From assembly GCF_964340395.1 (NCBI RefSeq), contig NC_135570.1, forward strand, positions 1,124,001 to 1,188,000: DNA of 64,000 nt, in the 5' to 3' direction. The stretch comes from Glandiceps talaboti. Lineage: Eukaryota; Hemichordata; Enteropneusta; Spengelidae. A program made the translations under genes and the position numbers. Numbering within the stretch: position 1 is the stretch's first letter; the number at the start of each line of letters is the position of its first letter. The notes beneath the pieces are model-generated. The model saw only the letters and a list, made by a program, of their open reading frames with translations. It made no database searches and was not told the origin of the DNA. Positions 12,991 through 24,008 of this stretch are shown here, in pieces.

Positions 12991-14297
12991 CATGCATACA
13001 TACATACATACATACATACATACATACATACATACATACATACATACATACATACATACATACATACATACACATACACACAGACATACATAATGTGACA
13101 AAACATAACAGACATGACATAACATAAGATGAAATGAAATGAGATAACATAACAATCTAACATAAATGACATAACATAAGTTGACATGAGATAACATAAC
13201 AAAGGTAACGTAACATAACATAACATAATGCTATATTGTAGCCCTTGGTTAGAATGGTTAGAGGGACTTCAGACTGGTTATCTACTGTTACTTTCACCAT
13301 TTGTGTCTGATTAGTAGTTAAGTTGTTGGACATGAGTTGAATCACAATTGTGGTTTAGTGACTTGTAAACATATTGTGATGACTTCTTGCTTATTAATCT
13401 GGTTTTTAGTAAATCATAAACATAGTTAATTATGAACATATTGCAATAATTTGTTTCTTCTTTTTTCAGTTTTCAGGCAATCATAAACATTTTGTAATAA
13501 TTTGTTTCTTGTTATTTTGGTTTTCAACAGTTGGCATACATCTTGGCACCACACAAGCATTTTACCTGCCCCTCTGAAGTAAGTTACTATTTAGTTATCT
13601 CTTTGCATGTTGTAATATTACCTTTAAGAATTATGTTCAAAATTCTGAAAAATATAATTTTTGTATGATATGACAGAACCCTATGACAAGTGATTACAAG
13701 TTTAGTGCACTCAGGGTATTTAGACAAGTGTTTGCAGTGTTCTTTGCTCAACTTTGACCTTTCATCATTTTCTCTGACGTCAATATGTTGTAGAGGTTTA
13801 TAGTTTTACTGTGAACTGTGAGTCCACCTTCAAGTACTTTTGATCTCAGTTTAACCTATGACCTATTATGTCACTTAATGTAACCTTTGGCCTTTGACCT
13901 CAGTATGATGTAGCTGTGGGTAGTTTTACCATGGATTGTGAGCCTTCATCAACATTTCAACTACAAGAATACAACGTACCAATGGTTCTCCAGGGAATCT
14001 TTGCATTGGTAAGTTCTACTTTTCTTTACTCCTGTATTCTTGAGACAAGAAAAAACGATTGGACTTTGAATTATCTAAATTATGTGATAACATTTCAACC
14101 TTGTGCAAAATATGGGTGAATATTTTATGTTTACATGTTTAATGTTTTAACATACCTCATGATAGTTAGTTTGAATTCAAATGTAGAAGGAATATAAAAC
14201 AAGTAAAAGTAACAATCATTTGAGGATTTTCAAGCACAGGTATTTTCTCCAGTCACTTATTTTGACACATTAAGTACACTTGTTGTTGTAGTTGTAG

Positions 14298-14335
<38 letters not shown>

Positions 14336-15940
14336 AATTTACCATACTGTACCCACTAAAATTAAAGTAAAAAGATTCCAAGACGCACAACTGTATAAAC
14401 AAAGTAACAAGCCGTATTGGACTCTAGGGGTGCTGTTCACTTACACCCTCATGTGTTGTATTCTCTGTCTACAGGTTGGAATGTACAAGAAAACAATATG
14501 GCTTTATCCAATCCAGATTCACTCATTTGCACTGGCCAGTTTTGCTTCACTGGTTAGTCCATTTGGTGGCTTTTTTGCCAGTGGATTCAAAAGAGCCTTC
14601 AAAATAAAAGTAAGTTTTACCTGTAGAGTATCACCTCTCATTATTTGTAGAAACTCATAATTTGATAGCATTCAATTAGGTTGTAATCCTGTATAACATA
14701 TGAATAAGTTTGTAACAGTCCATGTTTCATTTTGTTCAAACAGTGTTTGAAACAAGCGCAATTGTGATTTACTAATGAAAATTACTTTATAGACCACAAG
14801 ATGTTTATAAAGTTGTCAATGAATTCACAGTGTGGTAGAGTTTTCCATACATTATCAAACCACAGAGAGTATGCTGTAGTAACTAAGTCATTACCACAGT
14901 AACCAAGTCATCACCATAGTAACTTGATTGTTGCCATAAGCTAAATTATTGCCATAGTAACCAAGTCATTACAACAGTAACCAAGTCATTATTACTGTAA
15001 CTGAGTCATCACCATAGTAATTTTATTGTTGTCATAAGTGAAGTAATTGCCAGAGTAATCAAGTCATTATCAAAGTAACTTATTCATTGCCATAGTAACG
15101 TGGTCATTGCCATAAGCTAAGTCAATGACATAAGAAATCGTTTCCAAAGTAACCCCACATAGTGTGGCGTGGTTATCGTTTCCATAGTAACCATGCCATT
15201 GCCATGGAAACCAAGACAATGATCAATGATTATGTCACTTTTTTGTAGGATTTTGGTGACGTCTTACCGGGTCATGGTGGCATCATGGACAGGTTTGATT
15301 GTCAGTACTTGATGGCCTCTTTCCTCCATGTTTATTTAAGTAGTTTTATCAGGTGAGTGCCATCTATTATCATATACCTATAATCACATCCCTATGTTTT
15401 GCTATAGACAAGCAATAATTTTCTGTATCACAGACCGGCACACTTTGCCCAAATATGGCCAGTTGCGGGAATTTTGGACTGCTTTTTCCCCCTTGCTATG
15501 CGCGTTGCTATACATGTTGCAAAACTTGTTGCCGCCATGTACATATACGCTATCATGGCGGAAGCCGGCGATATTCAACAGTGGCTCCAGGAAATTCCTC
15601 CTATAATCTTAAACAATATTCTGTTATGTGATTGTGGCCAAATTACATCATGTATTGGTAAGGAAGCTTTTGATATGATAAATGATGTACAAATGGTAAA
15701 ACCAACGATAGACGGTCAGCTCTGTACAATTATGAACAGCTGTATGCTCACTGTGTAGTCTGTATAATTTCATATTCCTAGAACAAGAAGAGGAAGTATA
15801 CTTTTGTTCTTAATTTTTACAGGACTGCTAATCCTGGTAAACTGTTCCAACAAATGCTGCAGTTGACTCCAGATCAACAAATACAAATGTTTGACAAGCT
15901 CAGAGACCATCTCATCAAAAAAGGTTTGATGAAAGTATAA
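7663..15940 (+). CDS. CDS2: Phosphatidate cytidylyltransferase (CDP-diacylglycerol synthase), N-terminal exon(s) not found
   Basis: This ER-membrane enzyme converts phosphatidic acid and CTP to CDP-diacylglycerol for phosphatidylinositol and cardiolipin synthesis. Eleven exons splice in one frame: 7663-7787, 8234-8330, 9042-9221, 10105-10224, 10948-11086, 12589-12689, 13531-13578, 13904-14008, 14475-14609, 15249-15352 and 15823-15940 (TAA). All have GT..AG borders. They encode 423 residues against about 445 in human CDS2, so only a short, weakly conserved N-terminus is missing. Conserved stretches include [51 protein letters not shown] and [17 protein letters not shown]. The family signature (SGFKR...KD...[11 protein letters not shown]) is complete and spans the exon 9/10 border. 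Several segments are strongly hydrophobic, as in this multi-pass family. Three exon borders are tandemly duplicated (listed separately). The exon 3 start used here is the third of three identical acceptors, because it gives the family's normal sequence. Confidence 0.95.
7765..8145 (+). repeat. Six tandem 63-bp units, each holding the exon end and 5' splice site
   Basis: Units start at 7765, 7828, 7891, 7954, 8020 and 8083; the fourth is 3 bp longer. Each contains the last coding bases of the first visible exon (GGATTACCACCAAG) followed by the donor GTAGGCAG and intron sequence. Reading past the first donor meets TAG inside the donor itself (AGG TAG), so only the first donor continues the known protein. 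The reverse strand of the array is open (repeated [20 protein letters not shown]), which is a by-product of the repeat. Confidence 0.95.
8889..9060 (+). repeat. Three tandem 60-bp units, each with a 3' splice site and exon start, in frame
   Basis: Identical acceptors TATGTTTCTTACAG end at 8921, 8981 and 9041. Each is followed by ATTATGTTAATCCAGCTGG and the start of exon 3. A partial exon copy (8889-8907) precedes the first acceptor. The unit is 20 codons with no stop, so splicing to acceptor 1, 2 or 3 keeps the frame and gives +40, +20 or +0 residues. The units differ at codons reading GTT/GCT (Val/Ala) and CTA/CTT/CGT (Leu/Leu/Arg). The third acceptor matches the family sequence. Confidence 0.95.
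9301..9775. mobile_element. TIR element (CTAAGATAGACACAAAC family) in CDP-DAG synthase intron
   Basis: The left end reads CGGTTTACTAAGATAGACAC. The same sequence is inverted near 9657-9685 (GTGTCTATCTTGGTAAACCG) and again, degenerate, near 9735. The interior has no coding capacity. Related ends occur at 16130, 19300-20160 and 34372. Confidence 0.75.
10178..10390 (+). repeat. Three tandem 79-bp units, each holding the exon 4 end and 5' splice site
   Basis: The unit starts TTGTATTATCATTGG, contains the last coding bases of exon 4 (CAGTTCACACTG) with donor GTAAGACTCCCATAATG, and repeats at 79-bp spacing (landmarks 10181, 10260, 10339). The third donor is altered (ACTAGTAAGACC). Reading past the first donor meets TAA after four codons, so only the first donor gives the normal protein. 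Confidence 0.95.
11457..12158. repeat. 29-bp minisatellite, about 24 copies
   Basis: The unit is of the form TGGGATARATGTGTGAATAT plus ATTCATAAC, with alternating GATAGATGGG and GATAAATGTG subtypes. Each unit contains the palindrome GAATATATTC. It lies in the intron after exon 5 of the CDP-DAG synthase. Confidence 0.95.
12180..12450. repeat. GGAT/GGGT low-complexity tract, duplicated
   Basis: Two related blocks each contain GGTTCATGTCATATTGATGG-like sequence followed by GGAT and GGGT runs. They are a local duplication of about 120 bp with microsatellite expansion. Confidence 0.85.
12799..13090. repeat. Compound tetranucleotide microsatellite (ATAC)n (CAGA)n (CAGG)n (CATA)n
   Basis: About 290 bp of four-base units change by single steps from ATAC to CAGA, CAGG and back to CATA. 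The flanks (ATAACATAAC motifs to about 13225) are also low complexity. All long frames in it are artefacts. Confidence 0.95.
14280..14335. repeat. Microsatellite (GTT)n
   Basis: About 17 GTT/GTA units lie in an intron. The Leu run in one frame is not coding. Confidence 0.95.
14872..15220. repeat. Degenerate minisatellite of about 18-20 bp
   Basis: Units related to CCATAGTAACCAAGTCATTG repeat with many substitutions through the intron before exon 10. Confidence 0.85.
15474..15758 (+). other. Unrecognised GC-richer open frame inside the last CDP-DAG synthase intron
   Basis: The stretch around 15435-15600 is richer in G, C and CpG than its surroundings. Within it, ATGGCGG at about 15554 opens a frame reading [17 protein letters not shown] and onward to TAG at 15758. 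A strong donor-like GTAAGG lies at about 15657. The arms CCGCCATG and CATGGCGG flank a 14-bp spacer just before this ATG. It could be a nested first exon, an inserted 5' fragment of another gene, or an alternative exon. I do not recognise the product, and coding is not established. Confidence 0.25.
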
Positions 15941-16036
15941 AGTGTAAAATGGGAAGTTGAATACATTGATAAATCCATATTTTTAGATGATAATACAATT
16001 AAGTGATTTTAGCATTAAAAAATTGCTGCAGTTATG

Positions 16037-16042
16037 AATAAA
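16037..16042 (+). terminator. Candidate poly(A) signal of the CDP-DAG synthase gene
   Basis: First AATAAA downstream of the TAA at 15940, giving a 3' UTR of roughly 120 nt if used. Confidence 0.4.
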
Positions 16043-16129
16043 AGTGAACTTAAGAATAAGACAAATATATTCACAGAAATTGAAGTACATTGATTTTGAC
16101 TTTATCAGACATACTACTATGGCAATCGG

Positions 16130-16195
16130 GGTATCAGCTTAACAAGTTTGTGTCTATCTTAGTAAACCAAGACCTCGCTTGCCAGAGTAGTACTA
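16130..16195. mobile_element. Solo end of the CTAAGATAGACAC TIR family
   Basis: GTTTGTGTCTATCTTAGTAA followed by ACCAAGACCTCGCTTGCCAG matches the unit of the 71-bp array at 19513-20155. It lies just past the CDP-DAG synthase 3' end. Confidence 0.65.
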
Positions 16196-16505
16196 TGGGC
16201 AGACTTTAAAGTGCACCTAATAACACAAGTCACATCCTACACAGTAAGTAGTATTTTCTGTATTATTACTAAATATAAAGTTTGTGTGTAAAATATCAAG
16301 ATATAAATTAAAAAGTTACAGACTTTTATCAAGTATTATTACTATAATAATTGTTGTATACCTTAAATTGATGAAAACAGAATGAGATACTGTTAACAGA
16401 GAAATGACTTGAGATAAATCCTAAAGGCAGCCATACTTCATTCTATGTTTCTTGTGACCTGACTTACTCTGTATATTTTCAAGCTGGTGAAATAATGAAT
16501 ATAAA

Positions 16506-16600
16506 TTGATGTCTATACTCAGTTCAGCACCACTACTAAAGTATTATGATGTGCATACTGAAGTCACAATAAAGTGTGATGCTTCACACTATGGCAGGAT
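16506..16600 (+). mobile_element. Ty3/Gypsy retrotransposon fragment (RT / RNase H border)
   Basis: The translation LSSAPLLKYYDVHTEV followed by TIKCDASHYG fits the start of the RNase H region of Ty3/Gypsy polyproteins, with the CDAS motif. Similarity ends abruptly after DASHYG. No LTRs, integrase or other domains were seen nearby, so this is a short inactive relic. The call rests on family knowledge and was not searched. Confidence 0.6.
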
Positions 16601-17751
16601 TATAAAAAATCGTAATTATATGATGGTGACCATGAGTGCATATTTGAGCGAAATTTATTGTTTATCGCCAATATTTAGGAGCTTTAATAAAACAAATGGT
16701 TCATAGTTTCCTTATGACATTAATTGTCATTTCTAACTCATTCAAACTGTTAAAATATGGTTATGAATTGAAAGTATTACCAATATGTATAGATAAACTT
16801 ACTTTTTTTCACTTTTTATAACATCTTTTTTGACCTATAACATATAAGGTGTTACTATGAGAAACCTAGAATCAAGTATGGGTGTCCATAAGTACAACCC
16901 CGTAAACATTTTAACAACTCTTGTACCTCTGTTCAAAGTTTCTCTTGATGATATTTCTAGTGTTTGTTTTAAGAAAAACTGACAATTTATGTCTTTCAGT
17001 AAATTATTTCAAATTCAACTGATTTCCTTGATAATCTGTGTTTTGTTTTAATCTCAGTATGTGATGAAGCCTTTTCAATGCAATGTATTACTTCTAAGTA
17101 TTTTGAAAGTATAGGCCCTGAAATATCCACCGGTATTTCCTAGAATACATGTGACCTCATAACCCAAACTTAGTACATGAAACAAGAAATTAGTTCCAAA
17201 GTTTCTATTTGGGACAGATTGGGAAAATCAACAACTTTTTCCATTAAAAACTGGAACATTTTGACTTGCTAAAGGAAACTATGGTACTGAAAATACAAGA
17301 CCCTTCCTTTTTGTCTGAACGACACTCCAAGTTGGCATTTTTTTCTCTTTCTGATTACCAGCCAGTGGCAAATATTACTATGAGTTTAAACTTTATTACA
17401 CATTCTGTAATTTATCATAATCATAAATCCATTGACAAGTTGATGACATCATCTGCAACAAATCAAGTAACACACAACTCCCAAACAGCATTTTTCCAGA
17501 GTGAAGAGTCCTTGTAAGTAATATGCAAATGAGATTGAAACTACTTGCTTCATGTCTAAGTTTGATGCTATAAGTTTTGGATGGAATTGAGATTTGAATA
17601 GTTTTGGCACTTTATATTTTTTTTTTTTTTACATTTTTGTTGATTTTTTTAAAACTTAATCCATCAAATGACTCTTTCCAGTAATCTCACATATTAATAT
17701 ATTTGTTATTATAACTTGTTCCATCCAGTAGTAATTATTCAAAATTATTTC

Positions 17752-17919
17752 AGCACTGCACCTCTGGAACACTTTGTCTCTGGAAATATGTCAAAGACCC
17801 ACAGCTTGTTCTTTTTAGGAAGAACCTTAAAACATATCTCTTCAGCAGAGCTTTCAACATGTATACGTAATTATACAGCACCTCTAATATTTACTTAGTT
17901 TGGATACTGGCACTTGATA

Positions 17920-17970
<51 letters not shown>
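17752..17970 (+). mobile_element. 5'-truncated LINE 3' end with (TGAT)n tail
   Basis: One frame reads LHLWNTLSLEICQRP and, after a frameshift and a stop, another reads RKNLKTYLFSRAFNMY. Together these are typical of the C-terminus of CR1/L2-like ORF2 proteins. About 50 bp of TGAT units follow, as expected for a LINE that ends in a microsatellite. Confidence 0.7.
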
Positions 17971-18630
17971 ACACATAGACATCTTTGCACAGGTTATTTT
18001 AGTACCTACCTAGGTAGGATAGTATTGTGTCTGTATGTAGAGCAGTAAAATGCTGTTGAATCACAGATGCTTATAATTTTAAGATAGTTGTGGGAGATTT
18101 GCACTCTGTGTCCTAGTGTAAAATGGTTTCAGGGAGGTTTGAGTTTTATGAAGGAAAAGAATATTCATTATTTCAAAGATTACAAAACATAAGACGTAGA
18201 AATTTGATGTCGAAGCCAAAATAACAAGGTATATGTTGTTGAAAACCTACAAGCTAGCTACAAGTACTTGTTCTATAATTGTAGGTTGTAAAGATATTAT
18301 TTTTAGTAGTGTCAGTTTACTATTTTAGAATTAATTCTAATTTTTTTTATTATCATTTTCAGAATTATCCTAATCTGTTTGTCATATTTTATGTAACAAT
18401 TTCTGTCTATAGTTGTAGGAAAAATGCTATGTTATTGATAAAACTATCAGTATATTAGATTTTCATTTTTTTCATACTTTTTTTGTAAGAACAGGTGCAA
18501 AGCCAGTTATTTAGACATTAGTGTATGTATCTGCTTTGACAGTCTTGTAGATTAGTGGATTATCTGTCATTGAGTGATTTAATATAGCTCATAAAAAATT
18601 ACCTCTTATCAGTTCAGTCTGAGTTCAAAC

Positions 18631-18740
18631 TAGTCTGTAAAGTACTGACGAGTGCCCTCACACATCGGTCAATCTCTCTCAGCGATATAGCGGGTCAGTA
18701 AAGGCAAAGCGACATAATGTATCTCACAGGGTTCAAACTC
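18631..18740. mobile_element. MITE fragment, TAGTCTGTAAGGTAC family
   Basis: TAGTCTGTAAAGTACTGACG and then GTGCCCTCACACATCGGTCA match the arm of elements at 22313, 34549 and 34915. The right end is degenerate. Confidence 0.6.
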
Positions 18741-19299
18741 GCCCAGCAATGGCTGGATTTAATTAAAATTTAACCAAGTCTGTATATACAAAGGGTGATG
18801 CTCAGTTTGACCCTACTAAACAAATGCAGGTGTTCTCCTGGTACTCTGCTTACCTCCTGCTGTAACACTAGGGCATTCCTCAGTGGTAACCATTCCACAA
18901 ATTTCCAATTTATTAGAACCATTTAGAAAGACTTAGTATTATTGTCTGTCACAATTATATTTGACATTGTAGTATTTGAATAGGTTGCCTTCAGTGTATA
19001 CTCCTTACAGTGCATTATGGGTAAAAGTATGTACATAGCATCAAATCTAATAAACCTTGAGTTTCATATTAAATAGAAAATGTCAGTGTTGTTTGAACTA
19101 ATATGAAGAAGATTATTAATATTAGTTTTCAATTATTAAAATATCTGAGTGTCTTTATATAATATCACAGTTTAAAATCAAATAATCCAATGAATTCATA
19201 TGACATTACTCTGTCAACATTGAAAGGATGAATTTTGCCTTGCGTCAGCTTGGTCTTTATTATTTGTGGATTTACTATTATAGAAATCAGACTATAGAC

Positions 19300-20160
19300 A
19301 AACTAAGATAGACACAGACTAAAACTATTGTTGTTTGTGGTAGATTACACAATTGGGTAATAGCAGGTGTTTTGGATGTAATCACCCAGTAATCAAGATA
19401 GTATATACACTGAATGATGTTGAATGTATGGCTACTTGAGAAAAATGTAACTGTAAGTACATCAATGTTCACTGTTATCTGATATCAACATGTCATAACA
19501 ATAGTGTTTAAAGTTTGTATCTGTCTTAGTAAACCGAGACCTCAGTTGCCAGAGTAGTATATCAACCCATAACAATAGTTTTAGTTTGTGTCTATCTTAG
19601 CAAACTAGGACCTCAATTGCTAGAGTAGATCACAACAATAGTTTTAGTTTGTGTCTATCTTAGCAAACTAAGACCTTGATTGCCAGAGTAGTATATCAAC
19701 ACATAACAATAGTTTTAGTTTGTGTCTATCTTAGTAAACTAGGACCTCAGTTGCCAGAGTAGTATATCAACACATAACAATAGTCTTAGTCTGTGTCTAT
19801 CTTAGTAAACCGAGACCTCAATTGCCAGAGTAGTATATCAACCCATAACAATAGTTTTAGTTTGTGTCTATCTTAGTAAACTAGGACCTCAGTTGCCAGA
19901 GTAGCATATCAACACATAACAATAGTCTTAGTCTGTGTCTATCTTAGTAAACCGAGACCTCAGTTGCCAGAGTAGTATATCAACCCATAACAATAGTTTT
20001 AGTTTATGTCAATCTTAGCAAACTAGGACCTCAATTGCTAGAGTAGCTCACAACAATAGTTTCAGATTGTGTCTATCTTAGAAAATTAAGACCTTGATTG
20101 CCAGAGTAGTATGTCATACATAACAATAGTGTTAGTTTGTGTCTATCTTTAATAGTTTGC
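19300..20160. mobile_element. TIR element with one end amplified into a 71-bp array
   Basis: The left end at about 19300 reads CTAAGATAGACACAGACTAA. From 19513 the inverted end follows as about nine tandem 71-bp units, each with GTTTGTGTCTATCTTAGTAA and TTGCCAGAGTAGTATATCAA. The copy at 9301-9775 has one to two such units, so the array here has grown from the element's terminus. Confidence 0.8.
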
Positions 20161-20321
20161 CTATAGCCTGATTTCCGTAGTAGTATATATCTTTGATTGT
20201 CAGTATTCAGTAATTAATCAAACAGTTCAACAACCTTTAAGACATTTTAACATTTTTTACTGTTTTGTAGTCTTGTAAGTATAAGTTAGTAATTAACCAA
20301 CCAATGTAGTTGTCGTTTAGT

Positions 20322-20569
20322 TGTGTTAGTATCAATCTGATTAAAATCCGATGTAGATGTCGGCTAATCATTCATTGCTATTTTACCTTCATTATTTTGC
20401 TTGAATTGACCTTCGTAGTACATGTTTACGTTTTTATCCTGCTCGCTTCCTCTAGGATAAAAACGTAAACATGTACTAGAAGGTCAATTCAAGCAAAATA
20501 ATGAAGATAAAATAGCAATGAATGATTAGCCGACATCTACATCGGATTTTAATCAGATTGTGTTAGTAT
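20322..20569. mobile_element. Palindromic MITE with candidate 10-11 bp direct flanks
   Basis: The left arm begins at about 20334 (AATCTGATTAAAATCCGATG) and the right arm ends at about 20559 with its inverse. The arms are about 107 bp, nearly perfect, and separated by a loop of roughly 12 nt. TGTGTTAGTAT occurs on both sides (20322-20332 and 20559-20569). The element is non-coding. A single end, CGGATTTTAATCAGATT, occurs at about 60931. Confidence 0.82.
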
Positions 20570-20818
20570 ATACCTACATATAGATGTATGTATGTCTAAA
20601 GCTGGTACGTAGGGTAAAGTATATTCAATATTAGATAGACCCAGGATTGCTGTACAGACAATTTGAGTCTTACAGTTGTGCAATAATTTATTTTGAATAT
20701 ACAATAACTTGATCCAAAGTAACACATTTTAGTATTTAAATTCTCTTACCTTGTTACATTCATTAGCCTATCTGTAGACTTGAATGACTAACACTTCTAC
20801 CCTATGTCAGATTTCCTT

Positions 20819-21060
20819 ACTGACATTTTGATTTTCTGATTTTCACTCATCCTCCAAGTCAACAAACACTCTTTAGATATCATATGGTAGACTAAGACTA
20901 CATATTATGGATTCATCATGTGCATCTGATTGCATAATTTAAATATGTCTAATTATGTATTCGACCAATCAGGTTCTGTGCAGGAATGCCAGTCTAGACT
21001 ACCACATCTAAAGAGTGTGTGTAGAGGATGAGCGAAAATTCAAAAATATCAAAATGTCAG
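20819..21060. mobile_element. TIR element of about 242 bp
   Basis: CTGACATTTTGATTTT...CACTCATCCTCCA...ACACTCTTTAGAT on the left pairs with ATCTAAAGAGTGT...GAGGATGAGCG...AAAATGTCAG on the right. The arms are imperfect, about 80 bp. Confidence 0.75.
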
Positions 21061-22312
21061 CTAGAATAGTTGAAATAGTGTAGTAGTATTAGTCCTTCAA
21101 GTGTATAGATAGGTTATGCAGCCATTAATAAGATTACATTATTTTAATCAATTCAAATTTAATGTTAAATTTTATCCAAATTTTATCCAAACTTTTCATT
21201 TTCTGGTAACATTTTTCTGTTTTCTAGAGTATCTGATTCAAGTATTAGTTCATCTTGTCAAATTATAGATAAAATCGAGTACAACAGTATCTCCTGCCCC
21301 ATAATCCATGGTGTTTAATTTTTATTATCTAAAAAGGAATTCTGCTCTTAATTGCAAAAAATGACAAATTCAATTTAAAAACATTAGATTTCCAGAGAGT
21401 TTGTTAAATTTGTCAAGCTTACTTGATTCATAAAAACCTGAACCTTGTGGAAGCAAAGTATGTTACTTAATGGCTGAACACCACATGCAAATTAGTTCAT
21501 TAATATGCAAATCTTACATCTAAAGCTTTCAGATTTAATTATTGTGTATTTCTCATAAACTTGATGTTGAGTCCATCATGATGTCAATATTTTAATTGTA
21601 ATAGTTCCATCTGAAAACAAACAGCCACAGGAATGACGTGAGCTTATAACAGTTTCATTTGCATATATTTTAGCAAACAACAGTCGCATAAAATTTTAAC
21701 TTTGTCTATATGCAAATAAGGTTATCAGAATGCAAAGACTTGATGTTTTCAGACTTATAATTGTTTTCCTATTCAAAGCACTGAATCTTCTTGTAAAGTC
21801 TGACTTCTATCTTGTGAGAACAGAAACCATCAAATCTAATGTCTCAATGTTGTAAAAATGGTTCATGGACTCATAAGACATCCATTTTATTTTCTGGATA
21901 AAATGACCATAAACAAATGTGATATAGTTCCTGTATAGGCTTCAAACAGATACTGCAATATTATTGATTGTATTGAATGTGAAATATTTACATTAAGAAT
22001 GCTGCTAAATGTTGAATGATAAAGTGTAGATTCTCCATCAATGCATCTAGCTGCAAAACTAACCATTACTGAGTTAGTTGTTATGCAAATGACCTCATTA
22101 GAATGCATATTTCACATACTGATTTAATTGTTATTCGAATGACCTCATTACAATGCATATTTTGCATGGACACAAAGCAGCTGATATTTATTTCTAAATT
22201 GTAACATATTAGAAGGTTTTCAATTGTAACATTCATATTGGGATGTTTTAAAATGTAACACTCACATTTTTATGTATCATTACTAAAAAAAACAGCTAAT
22301 TAACTTTGTGTA

Positions 22313-22418
22313 TAGACTGTAAGATACGTTGTGACGTTTCACCCTCACCAGCCTCCGCTCGAGGTAGGGGTTGACCGATGTGTGAGGGTGCCCCATCATG
22401 GCGTACCTTACAGACTAC
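22313..22418. mobile_element. Short MITE, TAGACTGTAAGATAC family
   Basis: It begins TAGACTGTAAGATACG and ends CGTACCTTACAGACTA, giving inverted ends of about 16 bp. Inside it carries TTGACCGATGTGTGAGGGTG. Three relatives lie at 18631, 34549 and 34915. Confidence 0.78.
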
Positions 22419-23039
22419 TTTCTGTATCAATATGTTAGAAAAATAACTAATAAATGTTTATTTATACTTAAGTACTGAAATATTGTCATGGCAGTTTCAA
22501 GATCTTCATCCCCCAATGCAATGTTAGATAATTGTCTTATTTGTCTTGCCTTCAAAACAGTAGCCTTGATATTGTAAAGTATTTGTTTGTCAGTAATTTG
22601 CATGTAAATGTTTTTAAACCAGATTATTGGCCACCTGGAAAGACTACGCTGTATCTGATGAATACAAACGATGTACTGGTAAAACAGTAGCTTAAATATC
22701 AAACAGCATTTGTTAAGTCAGTAATTTACATTACACAGTTTGTGTATCAAATTGCTACCTGCCTGGATAGAATATTGTTAAGTTTACTAGAAATACTGGA
22801 ACTATACAACAAGGATCATATCACAAATCTATGTCATTGAATTGTATACAGTAAAAGCTGAAGAAGGCTGAGAGATTTAATCGAAATATACTACTAGGTT
22901 TATGCCCTGAGTTCAGAACAGGAGTAATACTATATGTGATTCTAGAGCAAGGAAACTATGTTTATGGTTTTATTCTTAACTTTTATTTAAACAAATGATG
23001 TCAATATCTTATTTGTAAACCAGTAATTTGCATATAAAT

Positions 23040-23225
23040 ATTTCAATATCAGATTACTAACTACGTAAACACATTCGTTCAGGTTACTGACTATGTCAAC
23101 GCATTAGTTCAGGTTACTAATTATGTAAACACATTAGTTCAGGTTACTGACTATGTCAACGCATTAGTTCAGGTTACTAATTATGTAAACACATTAGTTC
23201 AGGTAACTGACTACGTACATACATT
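23040..23225. repeat. 30-bp minisatellite, about six copies
   Basis: Units are of the form ACTAATTATGTAAACACATT plus AGTTCAGGTT, alternating with GACTATGTCAACGCATT variants. Confidence 0.9.
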
Positions 23226-23870
23226 AGTCATGATTAAACAAAACAGTGAAACCATATACACAGATACATCATCATAAAGTCATTATGAATATTAATTTCC
23301 TTCCTATCCAGTACTGTACAAAATAGTAAAAAGAATACTCTTAGTATTAAAAATGTTTTCACCACTAGAAAATTTTGCAATTGTACAGTCTTCAGCTAGT
23401 TCTCAAAGACTAATTTTTACTAATTACCAGACTGGTACATTGTGTTTACATGTATGTACAAGGAGGTATTTTAGTCACTACTTATTTTGACGGTTTTGTT
23501 GTCCAGCAAAATAAGTGAAAATAAGTCTTTAATGAACATATCCAGGTTTACAATATAACTCAGTAGCATGTACTGTTTGATTCAGCATATCTGTATAAAT
23601 TTATATAAAATTATCATTACTTTAATTTAATATCTTTATGATGATTTTGATTAGATAATTACCAGTGCACACCTAGAATTAATTTCAGTTGAAAGTTTAT
23701 GCAAATTTTTAACATTATGCATGGGATTATCTCATCAGTTTAATTTTTATTATTTTATTTGTAAGATAAAAATCCAGTTACAAACAACAAAGTAAGTACA
23801 TAAAACATGCATTTCAAATATCATTGTGACGTCTTTCAATCTGTAAGTAAATTTTAAGTAACTTTTAACA

Positions 23871-24008
23871 TTAACATAATCCACAATTATGCAAATAATC
23901 TTATCTGCATATTTAAGAAGTATTAACAATTGTTGCACATTAACATAATCCACAATTATGCAAATAATCTTATTTGCATATCTAAGAAGTATTAACAATT
24001 GTTGTACA
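23871..24008. repeat. Two tandem 69-bp units
   Basis: TTAACATAATCCACAATTAT starts both units (23871 and 23940). Each ends with AGAAGTATTAACAATTGTTG. Confidence 0.9.
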
